A stretch of DNA of 64,000 nucleotides. It comes from Deinococcus sp. QL22 (GTDB lineage: Bacteria > Deinococcota > Deinococci > Deinococcales > Deinococcaceae). Shown one piece after another: positions 26,642-35,469 of the stretch. A model generated the notes under the pieces. That model was not told the DNA's origin. It ran no database searches and saw only the letters and a list, made by a program, of their open reading frames with translations. The DNA is taken from the NCBI RefSeq assembly GCF_023370075.1, contig NZ_CP097151.1, positions 434,001 to 498,000 of the forward strand, read 5' to 3'. Each line of letters begins with the position of its first letter. Positions within the stretch are counted from its first letter, which is position 1. The position numbers and the translations under genes were made by a program.

Positions 26642-29600
26642 ATGACCGCTGCCCCACTGCTCGCTGAATTTGAAGCCTTGACCCACCGCGCCCGGATGCG
26701 GCGCATGGTGGAGCTCGGCCGCCTGCCCGAAGCGCAACGCGAACCCGTCCTGGAGAGTCTCCGCAGCGGCAGCGTGTACGAACGCCGTTTGGCGCTGTGG
26801 GCCTGTCACGGGAGCCGGGACGGAGAGCAGGCGTACCGGGCGGCCCTCGATCCATCCGGGCACGTGGCTGGCCCGGCGCTGCGGTTGGTGGCCTTGCTGT
26901 GCAGTGAGGCGCAGCTCCTCGGCCTCCTGGAAGCCTTGCCCACGTCGCGGCATTTCGCGCTGGTGGGGCGCTGGAAGATCGCGGGCCGCCCCGCAACGCC
27001 TGTAGACGCCTGGATAGAGCAGCTGCTGTCTACGGGCCGCCGGGGCGAAGTCTGGGCGTTGCTGTCGTTTGCTCATTCCGAATTGGCCAGAACACTCCTA
27101 TTGGCCGCGCTGGATGAGGGCAATGAACGAGACTGGAAACGTTTGGCCCGCCGTTTTCCCCGGCTGGTGGCAGAGGAATTGCAGCGGCGGGCCACAGCAG
27201 CCACTGAACTCGATTACCGTCTGACGTCGCAGGCTATGGGGGTACGCGCAGAGTTGCTGGCGCAGGAACGCGGCCCCGCACTGGCCTTGACCCAGGAACT
27301 GGAGCGCACGGCCCCGCTGGGCCACCTGAATTTGTGGTCACTGGTGCGCGCCGCGCCTGAGCAAGTATCCGCCCTGCTGCTGAATTCACCGGATCCGGTG
27401 TACCTCGACCTGACTCCTGCGCTGCGCCGCCTCTCTGCAGAAGACATAGAGCGGCTCTTGCTTCAGCGCCCCGCTAATTTTCCCGGAGCGGAAGGGGCTT
27501 TTGGTCGCCTGAGTCCCCAGCGCCGCCGCACATTGGCTCCAGCTTTTCTGGCCGCGTTCACCTCGCCGCAGGGCGTCGTTCCGCTGGGATTGGCCGCCCA
27601 CTTGCCCTCTGAACTGCGCGCACCAGAGGCGCGGCGTCACTTGGCCCTGCCCGCCCTGCAAACCCAGCCCCTCCAGCGCTTGCCATATGCAGGCCTGTTG
27701 CCCTGGGAAGAAGCCCGCGCCGCTGTGGACGCCGCGTTGCGGCATCCCGACGCCGAGTTGCGCGGTCAGGCCGTCGCCAGCCTGCTGTCTGCACTGCGCT
27801 ACGAGCGGACGCGGCAGGCCCAGGCACTGCAACTGGTCACCGCCCGGCGCCATGAGCAAGACCCGGTGCGCGGCCAGATGCTGGGGGCGTTGGCCGACCT
27901 GCCGCCCGGATTGTGGCAGGCGGGCAGCTTGGCCGCGCTGGGGCAGGTCATTCAGGACGCCCTGAACGCCGCCGACCTGTCCTACGTCACGGCGCAGTCG
28001 GCAGAGCGGCTCTTGGTGGGTCTGCTGCCGTTCCATCCGAATTGGGGCGCAGAGTGGCTGGGCAAGCTGGTGCAGGCGCGGGGTCAGGTCAATTTGGGAC
28101 ACCTGGAACAGCGGCTCACATCTGCCACGGCGTCGGTGCTGATCGCGGCCCTGCTCCCCGTGCTGCGCGGCTGGGAAACGCGGGAACGAGAAGGCCAATT
28201 GCTGGGGGGCATCCGCAGCTTCGGGCGGTACGTGGGCCAGTCGCCGGACTTGCAAGACCTTCTGGAACGCCTGGTTCAGCAGTCGGCAGAGGCGTGGACT
28301 TCAGTGGGCGCACTGGGTGTGTTGGCCGAACACAGCTGGGAACGCTTCGCGGCGCTGGTGCCCCGCTTGCTGGCCCGCGACGCCAGTTGGGGCACGCAGC
28401 CCCTGGTCTACAGCTACGTGCACCGTCACCGTCAAGACCTGCTCACGCCGCTCCTGGGGCGGCAAGCCTACCGGGGGCGTTTTAGCACCGGCAAGACGCG
28501 CTTCGTGTTGCCGCTGTCGGCGGGCTCCTACCGCTGGACACTCACGCAGCAGCACCTGTTTGCTCAGACACTGTTGGAAGTGTCTCAGGACACGGGCCGC
28601 GATCTGCCCGGCGTGATCCGGGCGATGCACCACCTGGCCGCGCTGCCCTCACCCGTGCGCCCGCCGGCCCGCACCTCCCTGCTGTCCCGCCTGACTGGAG
28701 TGCCCCGCCCCGCCGAAGACCTCCCGCTGCGCCGCCTGACCGAGTTGGCCCGCCTTGACCATCCCCATCTGGCCCTGCGAGACACCGCCGTGCGGATGCT
28801 GGGCCGCCTGGACGCTGGGCGCGGCTTGCCTGCGCTCCTGGACACTCTGGAGGATGACCGCGCCCGCACCGCCATCTATACCCTGCGCCGCCCGCTGCTG
28901 AACTTGCCGCCTGCCGACGCCCTGAAGCTGCTGGGGCAAGTGCCGCGTGAGCGGGTCACGGTGGTCAAGGAAGTGCTGCGCCTGATCGGAGACTTGCCCG
29001 GAGAGGCTGCCTATCAAGCCTTGTTGAATTTTGGCCGTGACGATCTGCACCGCGACGCGCGGGTGGCGCTGCTGCGGGGACTCTGGAATCACCTGAATCG
29101 CCCAGAAACGTGGCCGCTGCTGCTCTCGGCGGCCCAGTCTGGCGACGCGGGCCTGTCGAGCGGCCTGGTGCGGCTGCCCGCGCAACAGGTCACCGCCGCC
29201 TACAGGCCGCAGTATTTGACCCTGTTGTCGGCCCTGCTCCGTCATGCTGATGCGGTGGTGCGCCTCGAAACGTTACGCTTTCACGCTGCCGTGACTGACC
29301 CCGAACGCCAACTGTTGGGCGTCCTGCTAGCAACGATGGCCTCGCCGCACACAGAAGAAGCGCAGGCATCGGCCCGCTTGGTGTTCGCCTCCTATTCGGG
29401 CCGGGACGTACCCGCACTGTCAGCTGCTTTTACAGACCTGCTGCCCCGGCGCCGCGCCCTCGTACAGGCCACCCACGCGCTGCTCGGGGCCGCCAGCGCC
29501 GCCCCGCAGAAGGCCGCAGCTACCGTGGAAGCCGTACTGGAGGCTTTGGCCGCCGATCCCCTCACGCTGCACCTGCAGGTGCGGCTGGCGGTGGCCACGC

Positions 29601-29947
29601 TGCTTTGGCCCGATTTGGCCGCACGCCTGCTGCGCTGGGCTGAGGCCGGGCAGCTTCACCCGGAAGTCTTGATGGACGCTGTGAATGCTGTGCTGGGCGC
29701 AGGGGCACGCACTGACCTTTCACAGATCAGCACGTTAGAAGAACTGTTGGCAGGCGGCCCACCCGAAACCCGCCGCATTGCACTGGCTGCGCTGACCGTG
29801 GCGGCGCAGGCTCCGGGAGCTTGGACTCCACAGCGGCTGGAGCGGTTGCGAACCTACCGGGCCGACCCTTCAGCCCTGGTGGCGAGCGCCGCCCAGTTCA
29901 CCCTGCCAGCCACGGAGGTCGTGACAGAAGCCAACGAAGAACACTGA
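26642..29947 (+). CDS. Large HEAT-repeat protein
   Basis: A 1101-residue protein with an AGGAG site before the ATG at 26642. It is alpha-helical throughout and built of degenerate HEAT-like repeats, for example RHPDAELRGQAVASLLSAL, DHPHLALRDTAVRMLGRL and RHADAVVRLETLRFHAAV. There is no signal peptide, membrane segment or enzymatic motif. Such solenoids act as scaffolds or nucleic-acid and protein platforms. The frame is also open upstream of 26642, overlapping the shifted end of the Toprim-like gene, so a fusion is possible if the frameshift is read differently. Its position opposite the RNA ligase/HD-Pnk operon suggests a linked process (inferred). Confidence 0.85.
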   Translation: MTAAPLLAEFEALTHRARMRRMVELGRLPEAQREPVLESLRSGSVYERRLALWACHGSRDGEQAYRAALDPSGHVAGPALRLVALLCSEAQLLGLLEALPTSRHFALVGRWKIAGRPATPVDAWIEQLLSTGRRGEVWALLSFAHSELARTLLLAALDEGNERDWKRLARRFPRLVAEELQRRATAATELDYRLTSQAMGVRAELLAQERGPALALTQELERTAPLGHLNLWSLVRAAPEQVSALLLNSPDPVYLDLTPALRRLSAEDIERLLLQRPANFPGAEGAFGRLSPQRRRTLAPAFLAAFTSPQGVVPLGLAAHLPSELRAPEARRHLALPALQTQPLQRLPYAGLLPWEEARAAVDAALRHPDAELRGQAVASLLSALRYERTRQAQALQLVTARRHEQDPVRGQMLGALADLPPGLWQAGSLAALGQVIQDALNAADLSYVTAQSAERLLVGLLPFHPNWGAEWLGKLVQARGQVNLGHLEQRLTSATASVLIAALLPVLRGWETREREGQLLGGIRSFGRYVGQSPDLQDLLERLVQQSAEAWTSVGALGVLAEHSWERFAALVPRLLARDASWGTQPLVYSYVHRHRQDLLTPLLGRQAYRGRFSTGKTRFVLPLSAGSYRWTLTQQHLFAQTLLEVSQDTGRDLPGVIRAMHHLAALPSPVRPPARTSLLSRLTGVPRPAEDLPLRRLTELARLDHPHLALRDTAVRMLGRLDAGRGLPALLDTLEDDRARTAIYTLRRPLLNLPPADALKLLGQVPRERVTVVKEVLRLIGDLPGEAAYQALLNFGRDDLHRDARVALLRGLWNHLNRPETWPLLLSAAQSGDAGLSSGLVRLPAQQVTAAYRPQYLTLLSALLRHADAVVRLETLRFHAAVTDPERQLLGVLLATMASPHTEEAQASARLVFASYSGRDVPALSAAFTDLLPRRRALVQATHALLGAASAAPQKAAATVEAVLEALAADPLTLHLQVRLAVATLLWPDLAARLLRWAEAGQLHPEVLMDAVNAVLGAGARTDLSQISTLEELLAGGPPETRRIALAALTVAAQAPGAWTPQRLERLRTYRADPSALVASAAQFTLPATEVVTEANEEH

Positions 29948-30346
29948 CACGGATTCTGGATGAGTACAGCGTTCGACTAGCTCTTATCGCCTTACGCCTT
30001 GTGGGACTCCCAGAGCTGCCGAGCAGATGGGGCTATGAAGCAAACTCAGGCTTGAAAACGTACGAAACGCTGTAATGATTCCTAAACTGTCGGCCCTTTA
30101 AGTGAGTACAGCCACCACTGAGCTTGCCTCGCTTTTGCGTAAAAATGAGGGATCCCCAAAATGATGATGGTGACAAAGTCCATTGGGCTGCAGTATCTCC
30201 TCTCATCGGCGAAGGCGGGACAGATGGTTGCCAGGTGTGGCCTGGTGATGCCGCTGCCTCAGGCAGGTCAATTTCAGGCCTGTAGATCGCCACTGAGCGG
30301 CTGACACTTCAGCAGATGCCCCTTCCCGGGCCCAACATCCCCCTGC
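29948..30346. other. 400-bp stretch without a recognised gene
   Basis: No family is recognised here. A minus-strand frame (30033-30293) has an odd composition and no start context. The central part (30040-30200) is less GC-rich than its surroundings, perhaps another decayed insertion. Confidence 0.3.
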
Positions 30347-31693
30347 TTACGGACTAGAACAGGCCGGCACACTGCTGAAGGTCAGCCCGTCTGCGCCGAG
30401 GGCCAGCAGGGTTCCCTTCTTCACCGTCAACTGGGCTTCAGGGGTCAGGGTCTTGTCCCCCACCTTCCAGCGCAGCACCTGCATTGCTGTTCCCCCGTCT
30501 GGCGCAGACGAGGAGATCAGGGCCAGCACCTCATCGGGATGCGGGCTGGGAAGCAGTTGGGCACTGGCAGCACTGCCCAGGCTGATGCTGAACGCGCCCT
30601 TTTGACTGAAGCCCGGCGCGTTCCCGGTGGTGCGGAACGCTTCGAGGACGCCTCTGGTGCTGAACGTTACCAACCACTCGCCGCTGGAAGTCAGGAGATG
30701 ATCGGCAACCCCGATGGAATACACCGTCAGTGTGGTTTTGCCGGTGCGGGCATCGATCACCTTGATCGGCGAGGTAAAGCCGCTGGCCTCACTGAACAGG
30801 TCTGCCCCTCCACCCTGCAAGCGGGCGGCTGGGCGAGATCCACTGCTCCAGTGAAAGAGGGCTTGACCGCTGGCGAGGTCAAAGCGGGTATACACGCCTG
30901 CTGCGTCCTGCACCAGCAGGGTGCGCCCGTCTCCAGAGAACGCGGTGATGTGGACGCCCCGGCCCAGCGGCAAGCGCTGAAGCACCTGGCCCGTTTGGGC
31001 GTCGATCACCTTCACCGCCGGGGCCGCGTCCCAACCGGCGACCGCCAGCAGCCGTCCATCGAGGGACAGACGGAGATCGAGTGCGCTGCCTGTAAAGAGC
31101 CGCATGGGACGCTCAGTCCCTGCGGCCGTGCACCAGCGCAGGCGCCCAGCGGTATCCGCCATGGGGCGGGTCAGAACCAGCCCCACCGAGGGAGCAGTAC
31201 TCCCCACAAACCAGGTGGCGCGGGCCGGCGTGCGGGTGGCCTCGCAGGTGCTCAGAGCGATCACGCCGCTGCTGTAGTTCAGCCGAGCAAACGTGCCCTG
31301 ACCGGCGAAGGTGAGCTGCCAGCGCTCGTCGCTCAGGCCAAACACACCGGGCAGGGCCAGGAGCCGCGCCCGCAGACTCAGGGCGTCGTCTTCGGTGCCG
31401 GGCAGCAAAATTCGCTCCAAGTCGCTGCAGCTGTAGCCGAAGACGGCTGGGGTGTCTTCAAAGGCCCGCTGGAGGTCGGCGGAACGTTGGCTGGCGAGCG
31501 GGCGCAGACGCAGGCTGGCCGGAGGCAGGGGCAACGGCAAGCGCACCGAGGTGAGCGCCGGTTCGTACGCCGAGGGAACCAACTTCAGAGACTCGGCGAA
31601 ACGGGTCGCCGCAGCCTCAGGGGGCAGCGCTTGGGACTGTGCGCCGCAGAACACACCAGTGAGCAGCAGGAGGGCCGTGAACAGACGCTTCAT
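30347..31693 (-). CDS. Secreted beta-propeller-like protein of unknown function
   Basis: A 448-residue protein with a signal peptide (MKRLFTALLLLTGVFCGAQS). The first 200 residues have several cysteines and no recognised fold. Residues of about 225-420 are WD40/YVTN-like repeats (LRLSLDGRLLAVAGWD, VKVIDAQTGQVLQRLPLG, TAFSGDGRTLLVQD, IKVIDARTGKTTLTV). It is likely periplasmic or extracellular and a binding or assembly platform rather than an enzyme. It appears monocistronic, with no functional clue from its neighbours. Confidence 0.85.
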   Translation of the reverse strand: MKRLFTALLLLTGVFCGAQSQALPPEAAATRFAESLKLVPSAYEPALTSVRLPLPLPPASLRLRPLASQRSADLQRAFEDTPAVFGYSCSDLERILLPGTEDDALSLRARLLALPGVFGLSDERWQLTFAGQGTFARLNYSSGVIALSTCEATRTPARATWFVGSTAPSVGLVLTRPMADTAGRLRWCTAAGTERPMRLFTGSALDLRLSLDGRLLAVAGWDAAPAVKVIDAQTGQVLQRLPLGRGVHITAFSGDGRTLLVQDAAGVYTRFDLASGQALFHWSSGSRPAARLQGGGADLFSEASGFTSPIKVIDARTGKTTLTVYSIGVADHLLTSSGEWLVTFSTRGVLEAFRTTGNAPGFSQKGAFSISLGSAASAQLLPSPHPDEVLALISSSAPDGGTAMQVLRWKVGDKTLTPEAQLTVKKGTLLALGADGLTFSSVPACSSP

Positions 31694-32029
31694 CTCGCCG
31701 CACTCTGCCAGACCGCGTCTTCCACCGTTCTGTCGTGTGTGGTGCGAATGCTGCTCGTCCGCCCTCGCCGCAGGGCCGCGCGGTGTGTTTGCTCTCCCAT
31801 TGCTAGGGGCTTCTGGGGAACACCGGGGAGGCGAATGGACTGATCAGCACCGCCGCGTTGAGGTCAATAGTGCTGAGGTGCAGGGTCGCTCCGCCTTCTA
31901 GGGCGATGGGCGGCAGGCGAGGCTGTTCCTCAGGAGTGAGGGGGCAGAAAGGATGCACGGCGGCTCTTGGGCACTCAGGTTTGCTCAGAGGCCCACAGGG
32001 ACAAGGGATCTGGTGCAGAAGCCATCACT
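31694..32029. other. Intergenic stretch upstream of the secreted protein
   Basis: No gene seen. It separates the secreted propeller gene from a decayed WYL regulator and presumably holds the propeller gene's promoter near 31700-31760. Confidence 0.3.
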
Positions 32030-32455
32030 TGCCCCTTTCCGTGTGCCTGTGCCACGTGAGAACGCAACTCCGGTGGCCTCAGGACTTCGACCTCGCCGCC
32101 CCAGCCCAGAATCCAGGGCACGAGTTCCTTCCACCCGCCCGCCCACCTGCAGGCACACCCGCGTGTGACCGCTGCTCAGCACGGCGACTTCGGCGGCTGG
32201 CCCCAGATCTCGCGCACCAGGTCGCCGGCCATGATGCCCCATGCGCCTGACAGATAGTTCAAGGGATGGAAGTCTTCCGGGATCTGACAGTCCTTGTCCA
32301 GCAGCGTGACGCTGTGCATCCGGGCCACCCGGAACACGGAGGGCCGGTCTCCACCTTTCAGACGATTTACGCCGATGGCATAGGCCTGACGGTTCTGCGG
32401 ATTGAGTTCGATGAAATAAATTACCAGCTCGACCTGCGACGCTTTGGTGGGTGAG
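32030..32455 (-). pseudogene. WYL-domain transcriptional regulator, C-terminal remnant
   Basis: Reading the minus strand from about 32436 gives VELVIYFIELNPQNRQAYAIG, then FRVARMHSVTLLDKDCQIPEDFHPLNYLSGAWGIMAGD, characteristic of WYL regulators (the ligand-binding domain and the start of the WCX region). A stop follows; AEVAVLSSGHTRVCLQVGG and LVPWILGWGGEVEVLRPPELR then continue in other frames. At least two frameshifts are present and the N-terminal helix-turn-helix is missing, replaced by IS3-type sequence. Confidence 0.7.
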
Positions 32456-32564
32456 TGATAGGTACTTTTCAGGACTCACCCTTCCAGCCACGGGCGTGGC
32501 ACCAACTCGAAGGTGCGCGTCGTCGCCGGATCGCTGGAGGCTTTTTCTAGTATTTCACTCTCCT

Positions 32565-32780
32565 GACGCAGAGTTCCGTTCTCGCTGCGGAGTCATCGGA
32601 TTTTCTGCTGCTCGAGGGTCAGGCTCTGCTTGCCTTTATCTGCTCAGCGTTCATCCATTGGCGCAGCAGAGACACGTTGATGCCCAGATCGCGGGCGGTG
32701 CTCGAAAGGTTGCCGCTGGTTCGGGCGAGGTGTAGAACATCTCGCTTGAACTCAGCGGTCTGGATTCTGCGGTTGATCAT
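32565..32780 (-). mobile_element. IS3-family OrfA remnant
   Basis: From the ATG at 32780 the product reads RIQTAEFKRDVLHLARTSG then ARDLGINVSLLRQWM, the helix-turn-helix of IS3 OrfA proteins, and ends at an early stop. A shifted frame continues LRSENGTLRQESEILEKA, the usual OrfA coiled coil. No OrfB follows. It joins the truncated WYL gene, probably the insertion that broke it. Confidence 0.75.
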
Positions 32781-32882
32781 GATGGTGCCTCCTCGCTTCG
32801 AGGCCTATCTCCCCCTTCGCCATATCGGGTCACCCTTAAAGGCGGGCAACCCCAACCCTGAGGAGTCCAGGAAGAGTGGGGC

Positions 32883-34787
32883 TCAGCTCTCCGACAAGAC
32901 GATGATGCGGTCATGCTCCGAGAACTGGATCAGCCCGGGCTTGTGTGGATTCAGATGAACGCCGTAGGAGAAGTTCGGGCTGTCCGCTTCGCTTTTCAGG
33001 CGGTAGCCGATGGCGACCTCCTGGCGTCGCCGCGCCGCTTCCAGCACGGTGTAAAAGGTCAGGGGTTGGCCCAGGGCCACATAGTCGCCCGCAGGTTTCA
33101 GGTAGATTTCAGACCCTTCTGCCCGGAACAGGTCGTCGAACACGGCTTTTAACCCCGCGTTTTCGGAAATTTGCGACATCAGCAGGCTCACCAGTCGGTC
33201 GGACACGATAAAATCGTCGGCCTGCGTGACCTGGGCCAGCTCGCGGTTGCGCACGTCCAGCATCTCCGACACGATCGAAAAGTCCTGCCCGGAACGGCTG
33301 GCCATGTCGCGCAGGTGCAGCAGCGTGACGAGGGTGCGCCCATCGGCCTGCTGAATGTCAGGCGCGTCGGACGAAGACAGCGTGATGATGTGGTCGTAGC
33401 GGCCCGGCTCAAGGGCTTCCAGAATGCGGCGGTCGGTGGCGTCGCCTGCGGACAGCTCAAGGGTCTGATGGATCAGGGTCGGCCTGATGTCGTTCAGGGT
33501 TTCCTCTGCCCCCGGCACAGTGGTCACGACGGTCAGGCTGGAACCAGGCGCGACATAGTGGTCGAGTTCGCTGATGACCGTCCGAATGCGGTCGTTCCAG
33601 CCCAGCACCAGCGTGCGCTCAGGCCGTTGGGCTCGGGGCACGGTTTGCCGAAGAGCCGCCTCGTCAATGTCGGGCTGGATGGGCATGGCCCGCACGGTGT
33701 CGTCATCGGCAGAAATCGCAATGACCTGTGTGCCTGCCGCAATCGGTGTCTCCATCGGCGGATTCAGCAGGATGCGGCCATCCGGCAGGCGCAGCCCCAT
33801 CAGGCTGGAATGCTCGAAGGCCGCCAGCGCGTCACCGAACTGCAGGCCCACCAGAGCGGGCAGGTCTGCAAAATAAATCTCGTCGCCGCCAAAGTCGAGC
33901 AGTTCGGTGTACACCACCGACAGCCCGGACTGCCGACACGTTTGCACCATGATCCGGGAAATCAGGTCGTCCACCAACACGAGGCTCGCCTCTTCCCGGC
34001 CCACCAGACGCGCCGCCTCGATGTTCTGCGAATCTCGGATTTCGGCCACGATGTGGTAAGGCTCGGCCCGCCGGTTGGGGTTGTTGGTGATCGCCAAAAT
34101 GGCCTTGATCACAGTCGAATCGGCATTGTCGTCTTCTGGGGCCAGCACAATGATCGAGCGGGCAGCGTGGGGATTGGCGATCTCCAGATCGGCCAGATCA
34201 ATCGGGTTTCCGGTGCGGCACACGATGCGGGTGCGGCCCGTAGAACCGAGCCGGGCCCGCAGTTCGTCGTCCATTTCGACCTTATCTTTGTCGGCCAAAA
34301 TCACGATGCAGGGGCGGCGCTGGTTGGCGTTGGCCAGCATCAGCTCAGACAGGATCGTGAAAACGTGGGGCGACCAGCCCAGAATCAGGGTATGGCCTTC
34401 CTCGGCCACAAACGAGCGGCCCTTGCGCAGTTCTTCTAACCGGGCTTCGATGCCGCTGGTGACCACACCGATCAGCATACTGACGACGAAAATACCGCCA
34501 AGGGTCATGGCAAACATGGTGCCCAGAAACAGCGGTGTGCCGCTGTCGCCGCCCACGGCCCCGGAATCGAGGGCACGCATCAGGTTCCACCACAGCAGAC
34601 TGCCGAAGCCGAGAGGCTTTTCATCGGTTCCCGCGGGCACTTGTTGGGTCACCTGCACAAATACGCTGATCATGAGAATCAGCAGGGCTGAAATCACGAA
34701 GAGCCACCCGATCATGGCCGCTGGTCCCCGAGACATGGAATTGTCGAAGCGGTACCGAAGATGCTCACCAAATGTTGCTTTTCTCAT
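32883..34787 (-). CDS. CASTOR/POLLUX-type ion channel
   Basis: A 634-residue membrane protein with its start at the ATG at 34787. A first helix (MIGWLFVISALLILMISVFVQ) and a second after a pore-like loop (LWWNLMRALDSGAVGGDSGT, then LFLGTMFAMTLGGIFVVSMLIGVVTSGIE) form the pore; there is no TVGYG potassium filter. The rest is two RCK/TrkA-N-like Rossmann domains (HTLILGWSPHVFTILSEL, and TLVLGWNDRIRTVISELDHY). This is the architecture of plant CASTOR/POLLUX channels and their bacterial relatives. It would gate ions in response to a cytosolic ligand. It is monocistronic, with a longer but unlikely start at 34919. Confidence 0.88.
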   Translation of the reverse strand: MRKATFGEHLRYRFDNSMSRGPAAMIGWLFVISALLILMISVFVQVTQQVPAGTDEKPLGFGSLLWWNLMRALDSGAVGGDSGTPLFLGTMFAMTLGGIFVVSMLIGVVTSGIEARLEELRKGRSFVAEEGHTLILGWSPHVFTILSELMLANANQRRPCIVILADKDKVEMDDELRARLGSTGRTRIVCRTGNPIDLADLEIANPHAARSIIVLAPEDDNADSTVIKAILAITNNPNRRAEPYHIVAEIRDSQNIEAARLVGREEASLVLVDDLISRIMVQTCRQSGLSVVYTELLDFGGDEIYFADLPALVGLQFGDALAAFEHSSLMGLRLPDGRILLNPPMETPIAAGTQVIAISADDDTVRAMPIQPDIDEAALRQTVPRAQRPERTLVLGWNDRIRTVISELDHYVAPGSSLTVVTTVPGAEETLNDIRPTLIHQTLELSAGDATDRRILEALEPGRYDHIITLSSSDAPDIQQADGRTLVTLLHLRDMASRSGQDFSIVSEMLDVRNRELAQVTQADDFIVSDRLVSLLMSQISENAGLKAVFDDLFRAEGSEIYLKPAGDYVALGQPLTFYTVLEAARRRQEVAIGYRLKSEADSPNFSYGVHLNPHKPGLIQFSEHDRIIVLSES

Positions 34788-35029
34788 GGATAATTGCCTT
34801 TCGGGAGCTGAGCCCGCATGGCTCCAACCGCAGCCAATGGAAAAAGAGGGTTGAAGGCAGCATCTTTGCGCGTTGCTTAATCGTTCGGACGAAAAATCAA
34901 AATCCCAATCATGTTTCAAAATGAGAATATGGTTTGTTTTCTTTAATTTATCTTACGGGCGCAGCGGATGGCTGGACGACGACCTGAGCGGCGATTTGAC
35001 CGGCACTTGTAAAGAGGTGTTTCTCGGTC

Positions 35030-35226
35030 CCCCCTCTGAATCCAGTCAGGGAAGCCATCGGTACAGCGCTGAAGGTAGCGGGCCTCAGGCAGGCCGAATT
35101 AGACCGCCGGATCGGCACCAGCCGGAGCGCCGTCAACCGCAGGGTGAACCCGTTCTACTGTGGGGCACAGTGGCAGAGGCCGTGGGGCGAGACCTGAACG
35201 TGTCTCTTACGGCTCAAACTTCGTAA
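35030..35226 (+). pseudogene. HicB-like/XRE antitoxin remnant
   Basis: One frame reads REAIGTALKVAGLRQAELDRRIGTSRSAVNRRVNPFY, the helix-turn-helix of HicB-type antitoxins after their REAI segment. A second frame supplies GRDLNVSLTAQTS and a stop, the usual end of that domain. The N-terminal RNase-like part and a HicA toxin are absent. Frameshifts make it non-functional; the assignment is tentative. Confidence 0.4.
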
Positions 35227-35469
35227 CTCCATGCAAGAACAAGGGAGCGCCCCGGCCTGCCCGCCCAAGCTGGGGCGGGGACGTCTCGCCGGAGGGGCAG
35301 ACTCAGCTTTACCCTACGAACCACACACGCTCTCGGTGTCCTTTCTGCCCTTCTCTACAACTAAGTTTTCATGAACTGAAGTTGAAGAAAACTAAAGCTA
35401 GTGGGGGTACCCTTTGAGCAGCCGCCCCTCACAACCCTCACATCTCACCGTGGCTAGAGGCTCTTCGGA

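Noticed and set aside
26315..29947. HEAT gene beginning at 26315 as one long frame
   Set aside because: The first 100 codons overlap the Toprim-like gene in another frame and have no ribosome site; the ATG at 26642 with AGGAG is better.
33171..34439. A 422-codon plus-strand frame across the ion-channel gene
   Set aside because: Shadow of a gene with clear membrane helices and Rossmann motifs.
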